From Paenibacillus vietnamensis (GTDB lineage: Bacteria > Bacillota > Bacilli > Paenibacillales > Paenibacillaceae): a stretch of DNA of 64,000 nucleotides. The notes beneath the pieces are model-generated. The model saw only the letters and a list, made by a program, of their open reading frames with translations. It was not told where the DNA came from and ran no database searches. The position numbers were made by a program, and so were the translations under genes. Positions 8,528 to 16,884 of the stretch are shown piece by piece; within the stretch, counting starts at the first letter, position 1, and every line of letters begins with the position of its first letter. The stretch covers positions 1-64,000 of the forward strand of contig NZ_JAHMHW010000017.1 in assembly GCF_020169515.1 (NCBI RefSeq), given 5' to 3'.

Positions 8528-10102
8528 ATGATGCGCCAAATGACGGGCAGGCTGTTTCAAGCAAGACCGCTGTTCCTGGCCTGTTTGCTGCTGTTATGCT
8601 CGTGCACGGGCAGCCAGGAAGATGAAGGCAGGAAGGCTCCGCCGGGCACAATCGAACAGCCGGGTAATGGAAAAGATGCTAACAAAGGATCCTCGGATGG
8701 AACAAAGACCGGGACCGGACAGCTGGAGCCTTACACGATCAAATTCGTATATACCGGAGCGACGCAGCCGGATGAGCAAGCGGTCGAGGAAGCGATGAAC
8801 GATTATTTGGCGGACAAGCTGAACGCGAGGATCGATCTGATTCCGGTCGATTGGGGACCGTGGGGCGACAAAATCAACCTGATGATCGCCTCGCGTGAAA
8901 AGGTGGACATTATGTTTACGGCCCAATGGAACAAACATGCGGTGAATGTGTCGAAGGGGGCTTTTTTGCCGCTGGACGATCTGCTGGAGCAATACGGACA
9001 GGGCATTTTGCAGTCGCTGGATCCGGTATTTCTCGAAGGCTCCAGAATCGACGGCAAAAACTATGCGGTGCCGACGAATAAGGAAATAGCGGCCCAGGGA
9101 GGAATCGTCTACCGCTCCGATATTGCCGAGGAGCTGGGGATCGATATGTCGGCCGTGAAGTCGATCGGAGACCTGGACGGGGTATACCGGACGATCCTGG
9201 AGAAAAAGCCGGGCATGATTCCGATCTATATGAAGCTGGGCGAAACGTTTAATTCTCATTATTTGGGCAATTATGACGCCCTTGGCGATACTTCCATACC
9301 GGGAATTATTCTGAAGGACAGCGACGGAACGGAGATTAAGCCGGGCTACGAGGTCGAACGGTATGTGGAGACGTTGCAGATTACGCGGGATTATTATAAA
9401 AAGGGATATATAAATAAGGATGCGGCCACCAATCAAACGATGAACAATGCGGCGCTGCAGTCGGGCGAAGTATTCTCGATCACGTCCGCCTTGAAGCCGG
9501 GTAAAGCCGATGAATTGGCTATGCAAACGGGGCTGACGGGAAAGCTGGCGCAGCTGGAGCTGAGCGAGAAAACGATCGCGACCTCCGAGACGGCGGGGGC
9601 GATGCTTGGAATTTCCTCGACCTCTCAGGACCCCGCCAGGGCGATGATGTTCATCAATTTGCTGCATACCGACAAATATTTGAATAATCTGATCAACTAC
9701 GGCATCGAAGGCAAGCATTACGTCAAAGTAACGGATACGGTCATCAGGCCGACCGCGCAGACGCCGCAATATAATCCCGGCACCAACTGGATGTTTGGCA
9801 ATCAGTTTCTCAACTACGTCTGGGAAACCGAGGATCCGGACAAATGGAGCAGCTTTAAAGCGTTCAATCGGAATGCAAAGCTTTCGCCGGGGCTCGGCTT
9901 CGTATTCGACGGCGAAGCGGTCAAAGCCGAAATCGCTGCCGTCGTGAATGTGGACCGTCAATATCAGATTGCGCTGGAGACGGGCTCGGTGGACGTCGAT
10001 AAAGTGCTGCCGGAGTATATCGAGAGGCTGAAGGCTGCCGGAATCGATAAAATCGTCGCGGAGAAGCAGAAGCAGTTCGACCGGTTTCTCGCTGACAAAT
10101 AA
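8528..10102 (+). CDS. Second sugar-binding lipoprotein, paralogue of 6723-8270
   Basis: A 524-residue binding lipoprotein closely related along its whole length to the one before it (shared YGQGILQSLDP-like and TSETAGAMLGISSTS segments). The signal peptide ends in LLCSC. I start at ATG 8528, because GGGGAGG at 8514-8520 is ideally spaced and the signal peptide then begins normally; an upstream in-frame start would add 29 unsupported residues. The gene has its own leader with the 40-nt element and its own terminator, and no permease of its own. It may supply an alternative substrate to the same permease pair or be a divergent duplicate. Confidence 0.9.
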   Translation: MMRQMTGRLFQARPLFLACLLLLCSCTGSQEDEGRKAPPGTIEQPGNGKDANKGSSDGTKTGTGQLEPYTIKFVYTGATQPDEQAVEEAMNDYLADKLNARIDLIPVDWGPWGDKINLMIASREKVDIMFTAQWNKHAVNVSKGAFLPLDDLLEQYGQGILQSLDPVFLEGSRIDGKNYAVPTNKEIAAQGGIVYRSDIAEELGIDMSAVKSIGDLDGVYRTILEKKPGMIPIYMKLGETFNSHYLGNYDALGDTSIPGIILKDSDGTEIKPGYEVERYVETLQITRDYYKKGYINKDAATNQTMNNAALQSGEVFSITSALKPGKADELAMQTGLTGKLAQLELSEKTIATSETAGAMLGISSTSQDPARAMMFINLLHTDKYLNNLINYGIEGKHYVKVTDTVIRPTAQTPQYNPGTNWMFGNQFLNYVWETEDPDKWSSFKAFNRNAKLSPGLGFVFDGEAVKAEIAAVVNVDRQYQIALETGSVDVDKVLPEYIERLKAAGIDKIVAEKQKQFDRFLADK

Positions 10103-10112
10103 ACAAGCTTAG

Positions 10113-10153
10113 GGGTGCTGGCACGGCGTAAATCGCCGGGCGGCACCTTTCTT
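10113..10153 (+). terminator. Intrinsic terminator after the second binding protein
   Basis: GGTGC (10114-10118) and CGGCG pair with CGCCG and GCACC (10143-10147), followed by TTTCTT. The stem has small internal bulges. Confidence 0.6.
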
Positions 10154-10227
10154 GCGTTAAGAAAAAGGACCGGATGCCGCAAAATAGGGGCCGTAAAGCA
10201 GGGAGGGCCCTTGCGGACGGGCAAGCG

Positions 10228-10245
10228 ACTCGACCTAGGTCTAGT
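10228..10245. promoter_or_regulatory. Palindromic operator candidate upstream of the Psp/Lia operon
   Basis: GACCTAGGTC (10232-10241) is a perfect 10-bp palindrome inside an 18-bp dyad whose outer arms ACT/AGT also pair. It lies about 30 nt before a candidate -35 box, the position expected of an activator such as the LiaR-type regulator encoded at the end of this operon. The link to that regulator is inference. Confidence 0.4.
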
Positions 10246-10275
10246 GCGAAAACCGCCGAAGGTCCGTTTTAGCTA

Positions 10276-10304
10276 TTGTGAAATTGCTCTAAACTAAGTA
10301 CATA
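10276..10304 (+). promoter_or_regulatory. Candidate sigma-A promoter of the Psp/Lia operon
   Basis: TTGTGA (10276-10281), a 17-nt spacer, and TACATA (10299-10304), 63 nt before the first gene. Boxes match the consensus at 4 of 6 positions or slightly better. Confidence 0.4.
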
Positions 10305-10367
10305 AGCAAGCGAAGCATAACCGGCAAGGCGAAAACAAACGAATATTGAAAGGAGTGGAGTGAGGTC

Positions 10368-10664
10368 ATGAACGGAAAAAGCGCATTAGGTGTGCTGCTG
10401 GTCATCGTTGGCGGCATCGCGGTACTTAAATTTTTGGGCATTCATTTCGGGGCGATTTTCGGATTTCTGCTTCCGTTCATTCTGATCGGCTTTGGTATTG
10501 TCGGTTGGATGAACAACAAGAAATGGATCGGTGGTATACTTACTGTAATCGGTGGGATGATGCTGCTTGGCAAGCTCGGGGGATTCGTCATGCTGCTGCT
10601 GGCGATCGGGCTGATCGTGGCGGGAGTAGCCCTTTTCAAAAAGGACAAACGCAGAGCTTACTAA
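10368..10664 (+). CDS. LiaI/LiaF-like small membrane protein
   Basis: A 98-residue, almost wholly hydrophobic protein. Three or four transmembrane helices (about residues 5-22, 26-44, 51-67, 70-88) end in a basic tail KKDKRRAY. The composition and Gly-rich helices fit the LiaI-LiaF-like transmembrane domain found in front of pspA genes. AAAGGAGTGGAG precedes the ATG. In Bacillus, LiaI anchors the PspA homologue LiaH at the membrane under envelope stress; the position here, first gene before pspA, suggests the same role. Confidence 0.75.
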   Translation: MNGKSALGVLLVIVGGIAVLKFLGIHFGAIFGFLLPFILIGFGIVGWMNNKKWIGGILTVIGGMMLLGKLGGFVMLLLAIGLIVAGVALFKKDKRRAY

Positions 10665-10698
10665 TAGCCGCGAGAGAATATAGATCGGAGGACATGGG

Positions 10699-11385
10699 AT
10701 GAGCCTTATGAAACGAGTGCGCGACATCACTGTCGCTACATTAAACGAAAGACTTGAGAAGTCAGAAGATCCGGTAAGAATGATCGATCAGTTCCTCTGG
10801 TCGACGAGGGAAGATATCATTCAGGCTGAGAAGCTGTACCAGCAGTATGCGGCTCACAGCAATCACCTGAAAGTGCAATGGCTGCAGGCCGAGCAGCAGA
10901 AGGAACGCCGCGAGAGCCAGGCGCTGACGGCGCTGAAGGCAGGCGAGGAGCAGCTGGCGCGGATCGCCCTGCACGAGAAGGCAAGCTGTGAGGAGCGTTC
11001 GAATCAATACCGCGAGCTGTACGAGCAAAGCAGGCAAAACACGCTTGATCTTGAGGATCAGCTGCGGGAGATGCGAAGCGAATATCAGCAGGTGTATGAC
11101 AAGCGCGAATATTATGCGGCCCGGATGGAATCGCTCCGGCTGCAGCAGCGCATGAACAGCCGCTTGAGCGGCGGCTTCGGCGAACAGGGCGTTCAGCCCG
11201 GCGCCGTATTCAGAAGGCTGGAAGACCGCATCAGCGGGCTCGAGCACGAAGCGAAAAGCCTGCGCGATATCCGCAGAATGGGCCAGGAATTCGTATCCGA
11301 AGCGGGCAATACCGTACAATCGGTTATAGAAAGAGAGCTTGAGCAATTGAAGCGCAAACTTGAGAAGGAAGGTTGGTCGTCTTGA
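10699..11385 (+). CDS. PspA/IM30 family protein (first copy)
   Basis: A 228-residue, highly charged helical protein with the PspA signature at the N-terminus (LMKRVRDITVATLNERLEKSEDP) and continuous coiled coil from about residue 25 to 220. Members assemble into rings or rods on stressed membranes and limit proton leak. GGAGG lies 7 nt before the ATG. The gene overlaps the PspC-domain gene by four bases (TTGA). A second PspA gene lies two genes on, an arrangement that may allow mixed assemblies. Confidence 0.92.
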   Translation: MSLMKRVRDITVATLNERLEKSEDPVRMIDQFLWSTREDIIQAEKLYQQYAAHSNHLKVQWLQAEQQKERRESQALTALKAGEEQLARIALHEKASCEERSNQYRELYEQSRQNTLDLEDQLREMRSEYQQVYDKREYYAARMESLRLQQRMNSRLSGGFGEQGVQPGAVFRRLEDRISGLEHEAKSLRDIRRMGQEFVSEAGNTVQSVIERELEQLKRKLEKEGWSS

Positions 11386-11840
11386 AAAAACTGTATCGTT
11401 CCTCGCGAGACAAGAAGCTGTTCGGCCTTTGCGGCGGACTGGCGGAAATGTTTAACGTAGATGCGACACTGCTGAGAATATTGCTTATCGTCGTTACGAT
11501 TTTCACGAGCGGAGCCGTTATCCTGATTTATATCATTGCCGGCCTGGTCGTTCCGAAGGAGCCGCCGTTATATTCGGGCTTTGGCCCTCAAAGCTATGGA
11601 GGGGGATATGGCGGGGGCTACAATCCCGGCTATGGACAGCCTGCGCAGCCGCAATTCGGCGGACCTTACAAAAACCCGCCGCAGGCGCCGGGAGCTTGGG
11701 GCAGCCCTCAGCCGGAAGCCGTGCACACGACTCCGTCCCAGTTCGACAGCATGATGGATGACCTGGAGAAGAAGGCGCTGCGCCGCGAAATCGAAGAACT
11801 GAAAGCTAAACTTGCCAAATACGAGAAGGGAGATTTTTAA
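11382..11840 (+). CDS. PspC domain protein
   Basis: A 152-residue protein. The PspC domain fills residues 1-62: KKLYRSSRDKKLFGLCGGLA, an amphipathic turn, and a transmembrane helix ending GLVVPKEPP. A Gly/Tyr/Pro-rich linker and a C-terminal coiled coil (LEKKALRREIEELKAKL) follow. I take TTG 11382 as start because AAGGAAGG lies 9 nt upstream and translation would be coupled to the pspA stop (TTGA overlap); an earlier TTG at 11373 would sit on top of the ribosome site. PspC proteins are membrane partners and sensors in phage-shock systems. Confidence 0.9.
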   Translation: MKKLYRSSRDKKLFGLCGGLAEMFNVDATLLRILLIVVTIFTSGAVILIYIIAGLVVPKEPPLYSGFGPQSYGGGYGGGYNPGYGQPAQPQFGGPYKNPPQAPGAWGSPQPEAVHTTPSQFDSMMDDLEKKALRREIEELKAKLAKYEKGDF

Positions 11841-11841
11841 T

Positions 11842-12549
11842 ATGGGAATTTTCAAACGCATGAAGGACATGACAAAAGCATCGGTTAATGAAGCATTGGA
11901 CAAACTTGAGGATCCGATAGTCATGCTGAATCAATATCTTCGCGATATGGAATCCGAAATTCATCAGGCGGAAGTAACGGTTGCGAAGCAAATGGCGAAC
12001 GAACGCCGCATGAAGCAGCGCCTGGATGAAGCGGCACGCAGCACGGCGGAACGCGAATCGAAGGCCGAGGCGGCACTGAGATCCGGCCACGAGGAGCTTG
12101 CTCGCAAGCTGCTGGAGGAAAAGCTGTATTTTGACCAGAAGACGAACGAGTACGCGGAGCTGCACGCCCAGGCAAAAACGCAGGCGGAAGAGCTTATGCA
12201 GCAGCTGCACGGCATGAAGGAAGAGTTCTACCAGCTGCGCAACAAGCGCAACGAGCTTGCTTCCCGGGCTCAGATTGCAAAAGCGCAAAAGCAAATGGCG
12301 CAAATTTCGTCTAACCATACGATCGACAGCGGTTCCGCATCGCGCGGCTTCTACCGCATGGAAGAAAAAATTATGCAAATGGAGGCGGAAGCCCAAGTGC
12401 TTCGCACGCCTTACTCGCACAGCGGCACGGCAAGCAGCTTTAATCCGGCTGACGCCGAAAAGCAGCTGAAGGTGGACGAACAGCTTCAAGCGCTTAAGAA
12501 CAAGCTGAACGGCGGACCTTCGCTGACGAAGGTTTCGGAAGAAGAATAA
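11842..12549 (+). CDS. PspA/IM30 family protein (second copy)
   Basis: A 235-residue PspA homologue. It opens MGIFKRMKDMTKASVNEALD, is coiled coil through about residue 185, and has a less ordered tail. I use ATG 11842 (AAGGGAG 7-13 nt upstream) rather than an upstream in-frame codon inside pspC. Its stop is followed by a hairpin without a clear T run, so some transcription probably reaches the kinase. It is clearly diverged from the first copy, so this is an old duplication. Confidence 0.92.
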   Translation: MGIFKRMKDMTKASVNEALDKLEDPIVMLNQYLRDMESEIHQAEVTVAKQMANERRMKQRLDEAARSTAERESKAEAALRSGHEELARKLLEEKLYFDQKTNEYAELHAQAKTQAEELMQQLHGMKEEFYQLRNKRNELASRAQIAKAQKQMAQISSNHTIDSGSASRGFYRMEEKIMQMEAEAQVLRTPYSHSGTASSFNPADAEKQLKVDEQLQALKNKLNGGPSLTKVSEEE

Positions 12550-12565
12550 CATTTAACGCCAAAAG

Positions 12566-12593
12566 AAGCGGACCGCTATGCGGTCTGCTCTTC
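12566..12593 (+). terminator. Hairpin between pspA and the kinase gene
   Basis: GCGGACCGC (12568-12576), loop TAT, GCGGTCTGC (12580-12588), with only CTTC after it. The stem is strong but the T tract is missing, so it is more likely a processing or attenuation structure than a full stop. Confidence 0.3.
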
Positions 12594-12636
12594 ATGCGTT
12601 TGACCTTATATGAATACATACAAAGGGGAGAGCCGT

Positions 12637-13629
12637 ATGGAACAAGGCAAGCCGGGTCATGAGCCGAATCATGCGGCCCGCAGACGGAATATTAACGAGA
12701 CGATTTTGTGGCTGATCATTATCATAAGTTTGGTCGTCATTGTCCTGCAAGGGATCGGGTATGTAGAACTGTTCACGCTGCAAGGAAAATGGGCCGTCGT
12801 CGGGCTCTCGATCGTCGGTGCGGGTATGGCGGCTGCCGCTTTGAACGGCTATTTGCAAAACTCTCGTCTGAAGGAAGCGCTGAAGCGGCTGTCGGAGCAG
12901 CAGAGGAACCGCCGTTATGCGGTAACGCTCGACAACGGCGGGACTGCAGTCGACGAGGGCGGGGATCAAGTGCAGGCGGATCCGGAGTGGACCGAGAAGG
13001 TAAAGTTTACTGCGGTGATCGAGGAGCGGCAGCGCCTGGCGCGGGAGCTGCATGATGCGGTCAGTCAGCAGCTGTTCGCGATTTCGATGACGGCGACTGC
13101 CGTCAGCCGCACGATCGAAAGAGACTGGGAGCGGGCGAAGCGGCAGGTGCAGCTGATCGAGGAGATGGCGGCCGTCGCGCAGTCGGAAATGCGCGCTTTG
13201 CTGCTTCATTTAAGGCCGGTGCATCTGGACGGCAAAAGCCTGGGACAAGCTCTCTCGCTGCTGGTCGATGAGCTGAAGCAAAAGGTGCCGATGACGATTG
13301 TGCTGGAGGTCGACGAGACGATCGTGCTGCAGCCGCAGGCGGAGGACCATTTGTTCCGGATCGCGCAGGAGGCGCTGTCCAACACGCTTCGGCACTCGAA
13401 GGCGGAAAGAATGGAAATCAAGCTGGAGAGAAGCGGTAACCAAGCGCATATGAGCTTGACGGACAGCGGCATCGGCTTCGATCTGGAGGCGAAGAAGCAA
13501 ACCTCTTACGGCCTCTTGACGATTGAGGAGCGGGTCATCGAGATGGGCGGCTCGCTGCAGATGAGATCGAAGGTCGGAGAAGGCACGGCGATTGAAATTT
13601 GGGTGCCGATGGATGGCATGGTGAAATAG
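12637..13629 (+). CDS. Sensor histidine kinase, NarL/LiaS type
   Basis: A 330-residue kinase. Two transmembrane helices (about residues 19-38 and 47-65) with almost no extracellular loop are followed by a HisKA_3 domain with the phospho-acceptor histidine in RQRLARELHDAVSQQLF and an ATPase domain with N box FRIAQEALSNTLRH and G box TDSGIGFD. The short intramembrane sensor resembles LiaS, which reads membrane perturbation through partner proteins rather than a ligand. Start at ATG 12637, 6 nt after GGGGAG. Unlike LiaS, no HAMP domain is apparent and no separate liaF gene sits beside it. Confidence 0.92.
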   Translation: MEQGKPGHEPNHAARRRNINETILWLIIIISLVVIVLQGIGYVELFTLQGKWAVVGLSIVGAGMAAAALNGYLQNSRLKEALKRLSEQQRNRRYAVTLDNGGTAVDEGGDQVQADPEWTEKVKFTAVIEERQRLARELHDAVSQQLFAISMTATAVSRTIERDWERAKRQVQLIEEMAAVAQSEMRALLLHLRPVHLDGKSLGQALSLLVDELKQKVPMTIVLEVDETIVLQPQAEDHLFRIAQEALSNTLRHSKAERMEIKLERSGNQAHMSLTDSGIGFDLEAKKQTSYGLLTIEERVIEMGGSLQMRSKVGEGTAIEIWVPMDGMVK

Positions 13630-13685
13630 ACGGCGGGGCAACGCCATATAATAGATTATTTTCAGAATAAGGACGGTGTAAGGCA

Positions 13686-14351
13686 GTGGAAGGATTGGAG
13701 CTGGGTCAGCCGGTCAAGGTGCTGCTGGTTGACGATCACGAGATGGTGAGAATCGGGCTAGCGGCGGTGCTGGATACGGAAGAAGGAATCGAGGTTGTCG
13801 GAGAGGCAAGCAACGGGATGGACGGCATACGTTTGGCGCAGGCTTATAAGCCGGACGTTGTGCTCATGGATTTGGTCATGGACGGAATGGACGGGGTGGA
13901 GACGACGGCCAAGCTGCTGGAGCTGTATCCCGATTGCAAGGTCATCGTCCTTACAAGCTACCTGGATGACAGCAAGCTGTATCCGGTTATCGAAGCGGGC
14001 GCGTTCAGCTATTTGCTGAAAACCTCGCGCGCAACGGAAATCGCCGACGCGATCCGGGCCGCGGCGCGGGGGCAGTCGGTGCTGGAGTCGCAGGTGGCGG
14101 CCAAAATGATGAACCGTTTCCGCCAGCCGAAGCAGCAGGAGCAAGCACCGCTGCATGAGGACCTGACAGACCGCGAGATGGATGTACTCAAGCGCGTCGC
14201 GCAGGGTCTCTCCAATCAGGAAATTGCAGACCAGCTGTTTATTGGCGTCAAAACGGTTAAGTTTCATATTACGAATATTTTTAATAAGCTTGAGGTCGAG
14301 GACCGCACGCAGGCGGCCATCTATGCCCATAAACAGGGCATTGCGGATTAA
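13686..14351 (+). CDS. LuxR/NarL-type response regulator (LiaR-like)
   Basis: A 221-residue regulator. The receiver domain has VDDHEMVRIGL, the phospho-aspartate in VVLMDLVMDGMDG, and TSY and K near LLKTS. A C-terminal LuxR helix-turn-helix follows (LTDREMDVLKRVAQGLSNQEIA... VKFHITNIF). GTG start at 13686, 56 nt after the kinase stop. It pairs with the kinase and is the probable regulator of the PspA operon, perhaps through the dyad at 10228. Confidence 0.93.
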   Translation: MEGLELGQPVKVLLVDDHEMVRIGLAAVLDTEEGIEVVGEASNGMDGIRLAQAYKPDVVLMDLVMDGMDGVETTAKLLELYPDCKVIVLTSYLDDSKLYPVIEAGAFSYLLKTSRATEIADAIRAAARGQSVLESQVAAKMMNRFRQPKQQEQAPLHEDLTDREMDVLKRVAQGLSNQEIADQLFIGVKTVKFHITNIFNKLEVEDRTQAAIYAHKQGIAD

Positions 14352-14383
14352 GGCTGCTGTATGTTGGCTGGTTGGCAGCGATG

Positions 14384-14902
14384 TCAGCGCGAAAACCGCT
14401 CCAGCAGCGTGTCGTAGAGCTCTGTGGTCTGGTCGATCTGGAGGACTGGCAAGTCCGTCCGTTCGGAAGCAAGCGCGGCGGCTTCCGGCCACGCGGCGAC
14501 GGCTATCGCATGGGAGCATTGCCGGAGCAGCTCCAGATCGGCTTCGGTGCGGAGCATGATGATTTTCGGGTAAGGCTCCGTCTTGAAGCCTTCGACCAGA
14601 ATAACGTCGGCTTCCGCAAGCTGTCCGATGAGCTGCTGCAGGGTTTCGGGATGCTGCTTCAGGATGGCGGTCCGAGCGCTCGAGGTGATGGCCGTAAAGT
14701 CGGCCCCCGCCTCCTGGTGCTTCCAGGTGTCGGTTCCCGGCGTGTCCATTTGGAAATCATGCGCATCGCGCTTCACCGTTGCAACCTTATAGCCCGCTTG
14801 CTTGAAGCGTTCCGTTAACCGGCAAACCATCGTGGTTTTGCCGGTATTTTTGTATCCGACGATTTGGACAATCCATTGTCCTTGCGGTTCAGAAGATGGC
14901 AT
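14384..14902 (-). CDS. mobB: Molybdopterin-guanine dinucleotide biosynthesis adaptor MobB
   Basis: A 172-residue P-loop protein: IVGYKNTGKTTMVCRL is the Walker A region and VILVEGFKTEPYPKI is the MobB signature. MobB assists MobA in attaching GMP to molybdopterin. I start at ATG 14902, because AAAGGAG lies 6 nt before it; a TTG 42 nt upstream has no ribosome site. It is divergent from moeA, and the two share a short promoter region. The 3' end converges on the response regulator with about 30 nt between them. Confidence 0.9.
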   Translation of the reverse strand: MPSSEPQGQWIVQIVGYKNTGKTTMVCRLTERFKQAGYKVATVKRDAHDFQMDTPGTDTWKHQEAGADFTAITSSARTAILKQHPETLQQLIGQLAEADVILVEGFKTEPYPKIIMLRTEADLELLRQCSHAIAVAAWPEAAALASERTDLPVLQIDQTTELYDTLLERFSR

Positions 14903-14937
14903 GTTCGGCTCCTTTGCCGTCAGGACGGCTTCTTTCG

Positions 14938-14967
14938 TTGCCAATAGTTTAACACAACATGTACAAT
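14938..14967 (+). promoter_or_regulatory. Candidate promoter of moeA
   Basis: TTGCCA (14938-14943), 18-nt spacer, TACAAT (14962-14967), 48 nt before the moeA start. Both boxes match consensus at 4-5 of 6 positions. Confidence 0.45.
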
Positions 14968-15015
14968 GGATGCTTAAGGAGCCTGAAATAAGCTGAAGCT
15001 GCGGGAGTGAGTCGG

Positions 15016-16884
15016 ATGGATAGCGGAAGGTATGAGGGATTAGGCGCGGATGGCGGGAACGGAAGCGGAGCGGGGAAGGGGGATGGAGCTATGGATACGA
15101 TCGGCGCTGGCGAGAAGTGGACGGGGGACGGGGCCCTGGCGGAGCATAGCAAGGGAGCGATAAAGGCAGGGGACAGGTCTCTGGCGGGGAACGGCGCGGG
15201 AGAGATGAAGTCAGGGGATGAGCCCCTGGCGGCGAACAGTGCTGGAGTGATAAGGACAGGGGATGGGTCCCTGGCGGGGAACGGAGCGGAAGAGATGAAG
15301 ACAGGGGATGGGCCCCTGGCGGGGAACGGAGCGGAAGAGATGAAGACAGGGGATGGGCCCCTGGCGGCGAACAGTGCTGGAGTGATAAGGACAGGGGATG
15401 GGCGTTTTGCGCGGAAGGCTGTGCCGGTGAGCGAGGCGCAGCAGAGAGTGCTTGATGCTGCGGACGGACAGCGGCTCGGGTGCGAGCTTGTGCCGCTGCG
15501 GGAGATCGGCGGCCGTAGGCTGGCGCAGTCGCTTGCCGCGACGAGCGACTGGCCGCCCTTCGCGCGCTCGGGCCTCGACGGCTATGCCGTGCGCGCCGCG
15601 GACGTCGCGCATGCGGCGCCGGATAACCCGGCGCAGCTGCGCGTCATTGCATCGGTCGCGGCGGGCAAGCTTGCCCCCGCGCCCGTGGTGCCCGGCACGG
15701 CCGCGCGCATTATGACGGGTGCGTCAGTGCCGGAGGGGGCGGACGCGGTCGTCATGCTCGAGCAGACCGCGGAAGCCTCTCCGGCCGACGGCACGGCGGC
15801 GGTGCTGGTCAAGCGCGCCGCCGTGCCCGGCCAGAACATTGCGCCCCGGGGCGAGGAATTCCGCCTCGGGGATGCATTGGCTCGGCCCGGCACGGTTCTG
15901 CGGCCGGGCCACGCTGCGGTGCTCGGCACCTTCGGCTATGCCGAGGTGCCGGTGCACAGGCAGCCGCGCGTAGCGGTGTTCGCGACCGGCAGCGAATTGC
16001 TGCCGGTCGAGGCGGCGCTCGCGCCGGGGCAGATCCGCGACAGCAACAGCTGTATGGTCGCGGCCATGGTGGAGCAGAGCGGCGCCATGCCGCTGCTGTG
16101 CGGCACCTTGCCTGACGAGCCGCTGGCGGTCGCGGCCGCTTTTGCGCGAGTATGGGACAGCGCGGATGTGATCGTCACGACCGGCGGCGTATCTGTCGGG
16201 GATTACGATGTCATGACCGACCTGATCCGTACGGTTAAAACCGGCGAGTGGCAGGGGATGAAAAAGGCTGCTGCAGCTGCTCAGCCGGACCGGCAGGACA
16301 TGCAGGCGGAGGCAGTGAACGATGCGCCGACTGTACCGGAGAGGCAGCCGGGTGAAGCAGCGGGCCTTCAAACCGGGGAGATGCACGATATGCCGGCGTC
16401 ACAGAATCCGCTGAAGGGTGAAGCCGGGGAGCAACCGGCCAAGGAACAACCGGCCAAGGAACAACCGGCAGACTGTCTCGTGCTGTTCGACCGGGTCGCC
16501 ATGAGGCCGGGCAGTCCAACGTCCGCGGCGTTGCTTGACGGCAAGCTGCTGTTTGCCCTATCGGGCAATCCCGGAGCCTGCTTCGTAGGCTTCGAGCTAT
16601 TTGTCCGTCCGGCGCTGCTTCGCCTGCAGGGAACGACGGAGGCGCTGCCCCAAACCGTAACGGCCGAGCTGCTTAACGATGTATCCAAGCCAAGTCCGCA
16701 TACCCGTTACATTCGCACAAAGTTGATCAATAAAAAGGACGGCCGCCTGTATGCCGATCCGTTAGCCTTCAACAAGTCCAGTATGATGGCTTCGATCGCG
16801 GATTCCGACGGCTTGGCCGTAATTCCGTCAGGCTCGAGGGGCGCGGAAGCGGGCGAGCTGATCGAGGTTATTTTGATTCCATAA
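15016..16884 (+). CDS. moeA: Molybdopterin molybdenumtransferase MoeA with repeat extension and internal insertion
   Basis: A 622-residue MoeA, against about 400-420 for the usual family. MoeA inserts molybdate into adenylylated molybdopterin. The core is intact: RSGLDGYAVRA, ARIMTGASVPEGADAVVM, PRGEEF, VFATGSELLP, IRDSNSCMVAAM, TTGGVSVGDYDV and SGNPGACFVGFELF. Two parts are odd. Residues about 1-135 are a low-complexity leader built from six tandem 15-residue units. Residues about 411-487 are an Ala/Pro/Gln/Glu-rich insertion (including three QPAKE-like units) in the middle of the molybdopterin-binding domain. Start at ATG 15016 with GGGAG upstream; because the repeats are in frame, translation could alternatively begin after them, but no ribosome site supports that. 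Confidence 0.88.
   Translation: MDSGRYEGLGADGGNGSGAGKGDGAMDTIGAGEKWTGDGALAEHSKGAIKAGDRSLAGNGAGEMKSGDEPLAANSAGVIRTGDGSLAGNGAEEMKTGDGPLAGNGAEEMKTGDGPLAANSAGVIRTGDGRFARKAVPVSEAQQRVLDAADGQRLGCELVPLREIGGRRLAQSLAATSDWPPFARSGLDGYAVRAADVAHAAPDNPAQLRVIASVAAGKLAPAPVVPGTAARIMTGASVPEGADAVVMLEQTAEASPADGTAAVLVKRAAVPGQNIAPRGEEFRLGDALARPGTVLRPGHAAVLGTFGYAEVPVHRQPRVAVFATGSELLPVEAALAPGQIRDSNSCMVAAMVEQSGAMPLLCGTLPDEPLAVAAAFARVWDSADVIVTTGGVSVGDYDVMTDLIRTVKTGEWQGMKKAAAAAQPDRQDMQAEAVNDAPTVPERQPGEAAGLQTGEMHDMPASQNPLKGEAGEQPAKEQPAKEQPADCLVLFDRVAMRPGSPTSAALLDGKLLFALSGNPGACFVGFELFVRPALLRLQGTTEALPQTVTAELLNDVSKPSPHTRYIRTKLINKKDGRLYADPLAFNKSSMMASIADSDGLAVIPSGSRGAEAGELIEVILIP
15121..15390 (+). repeat. In-frame 45-bp minisatellite in moeA
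   Basis: Six consecutive 45-bp units (15121, 15166, 15211, 15256, 15301, 15346) plus a partial seventh to about 15405. Each encodes 15 residues of the form TGDGPLAGNGAEEMK or its TGDGPLAANSAGVIR variant. The two variants alternate in blocks, so larger duplications have occurred. Units 4 and 5 differ by one base, which indicates recent expansion. Confidence 0.9.

Noticed and set aside
15121..15390. CRISPR array
   Set aside because: Units are contiguous 45-bp repeats with no spacers and are in frame within moeA.
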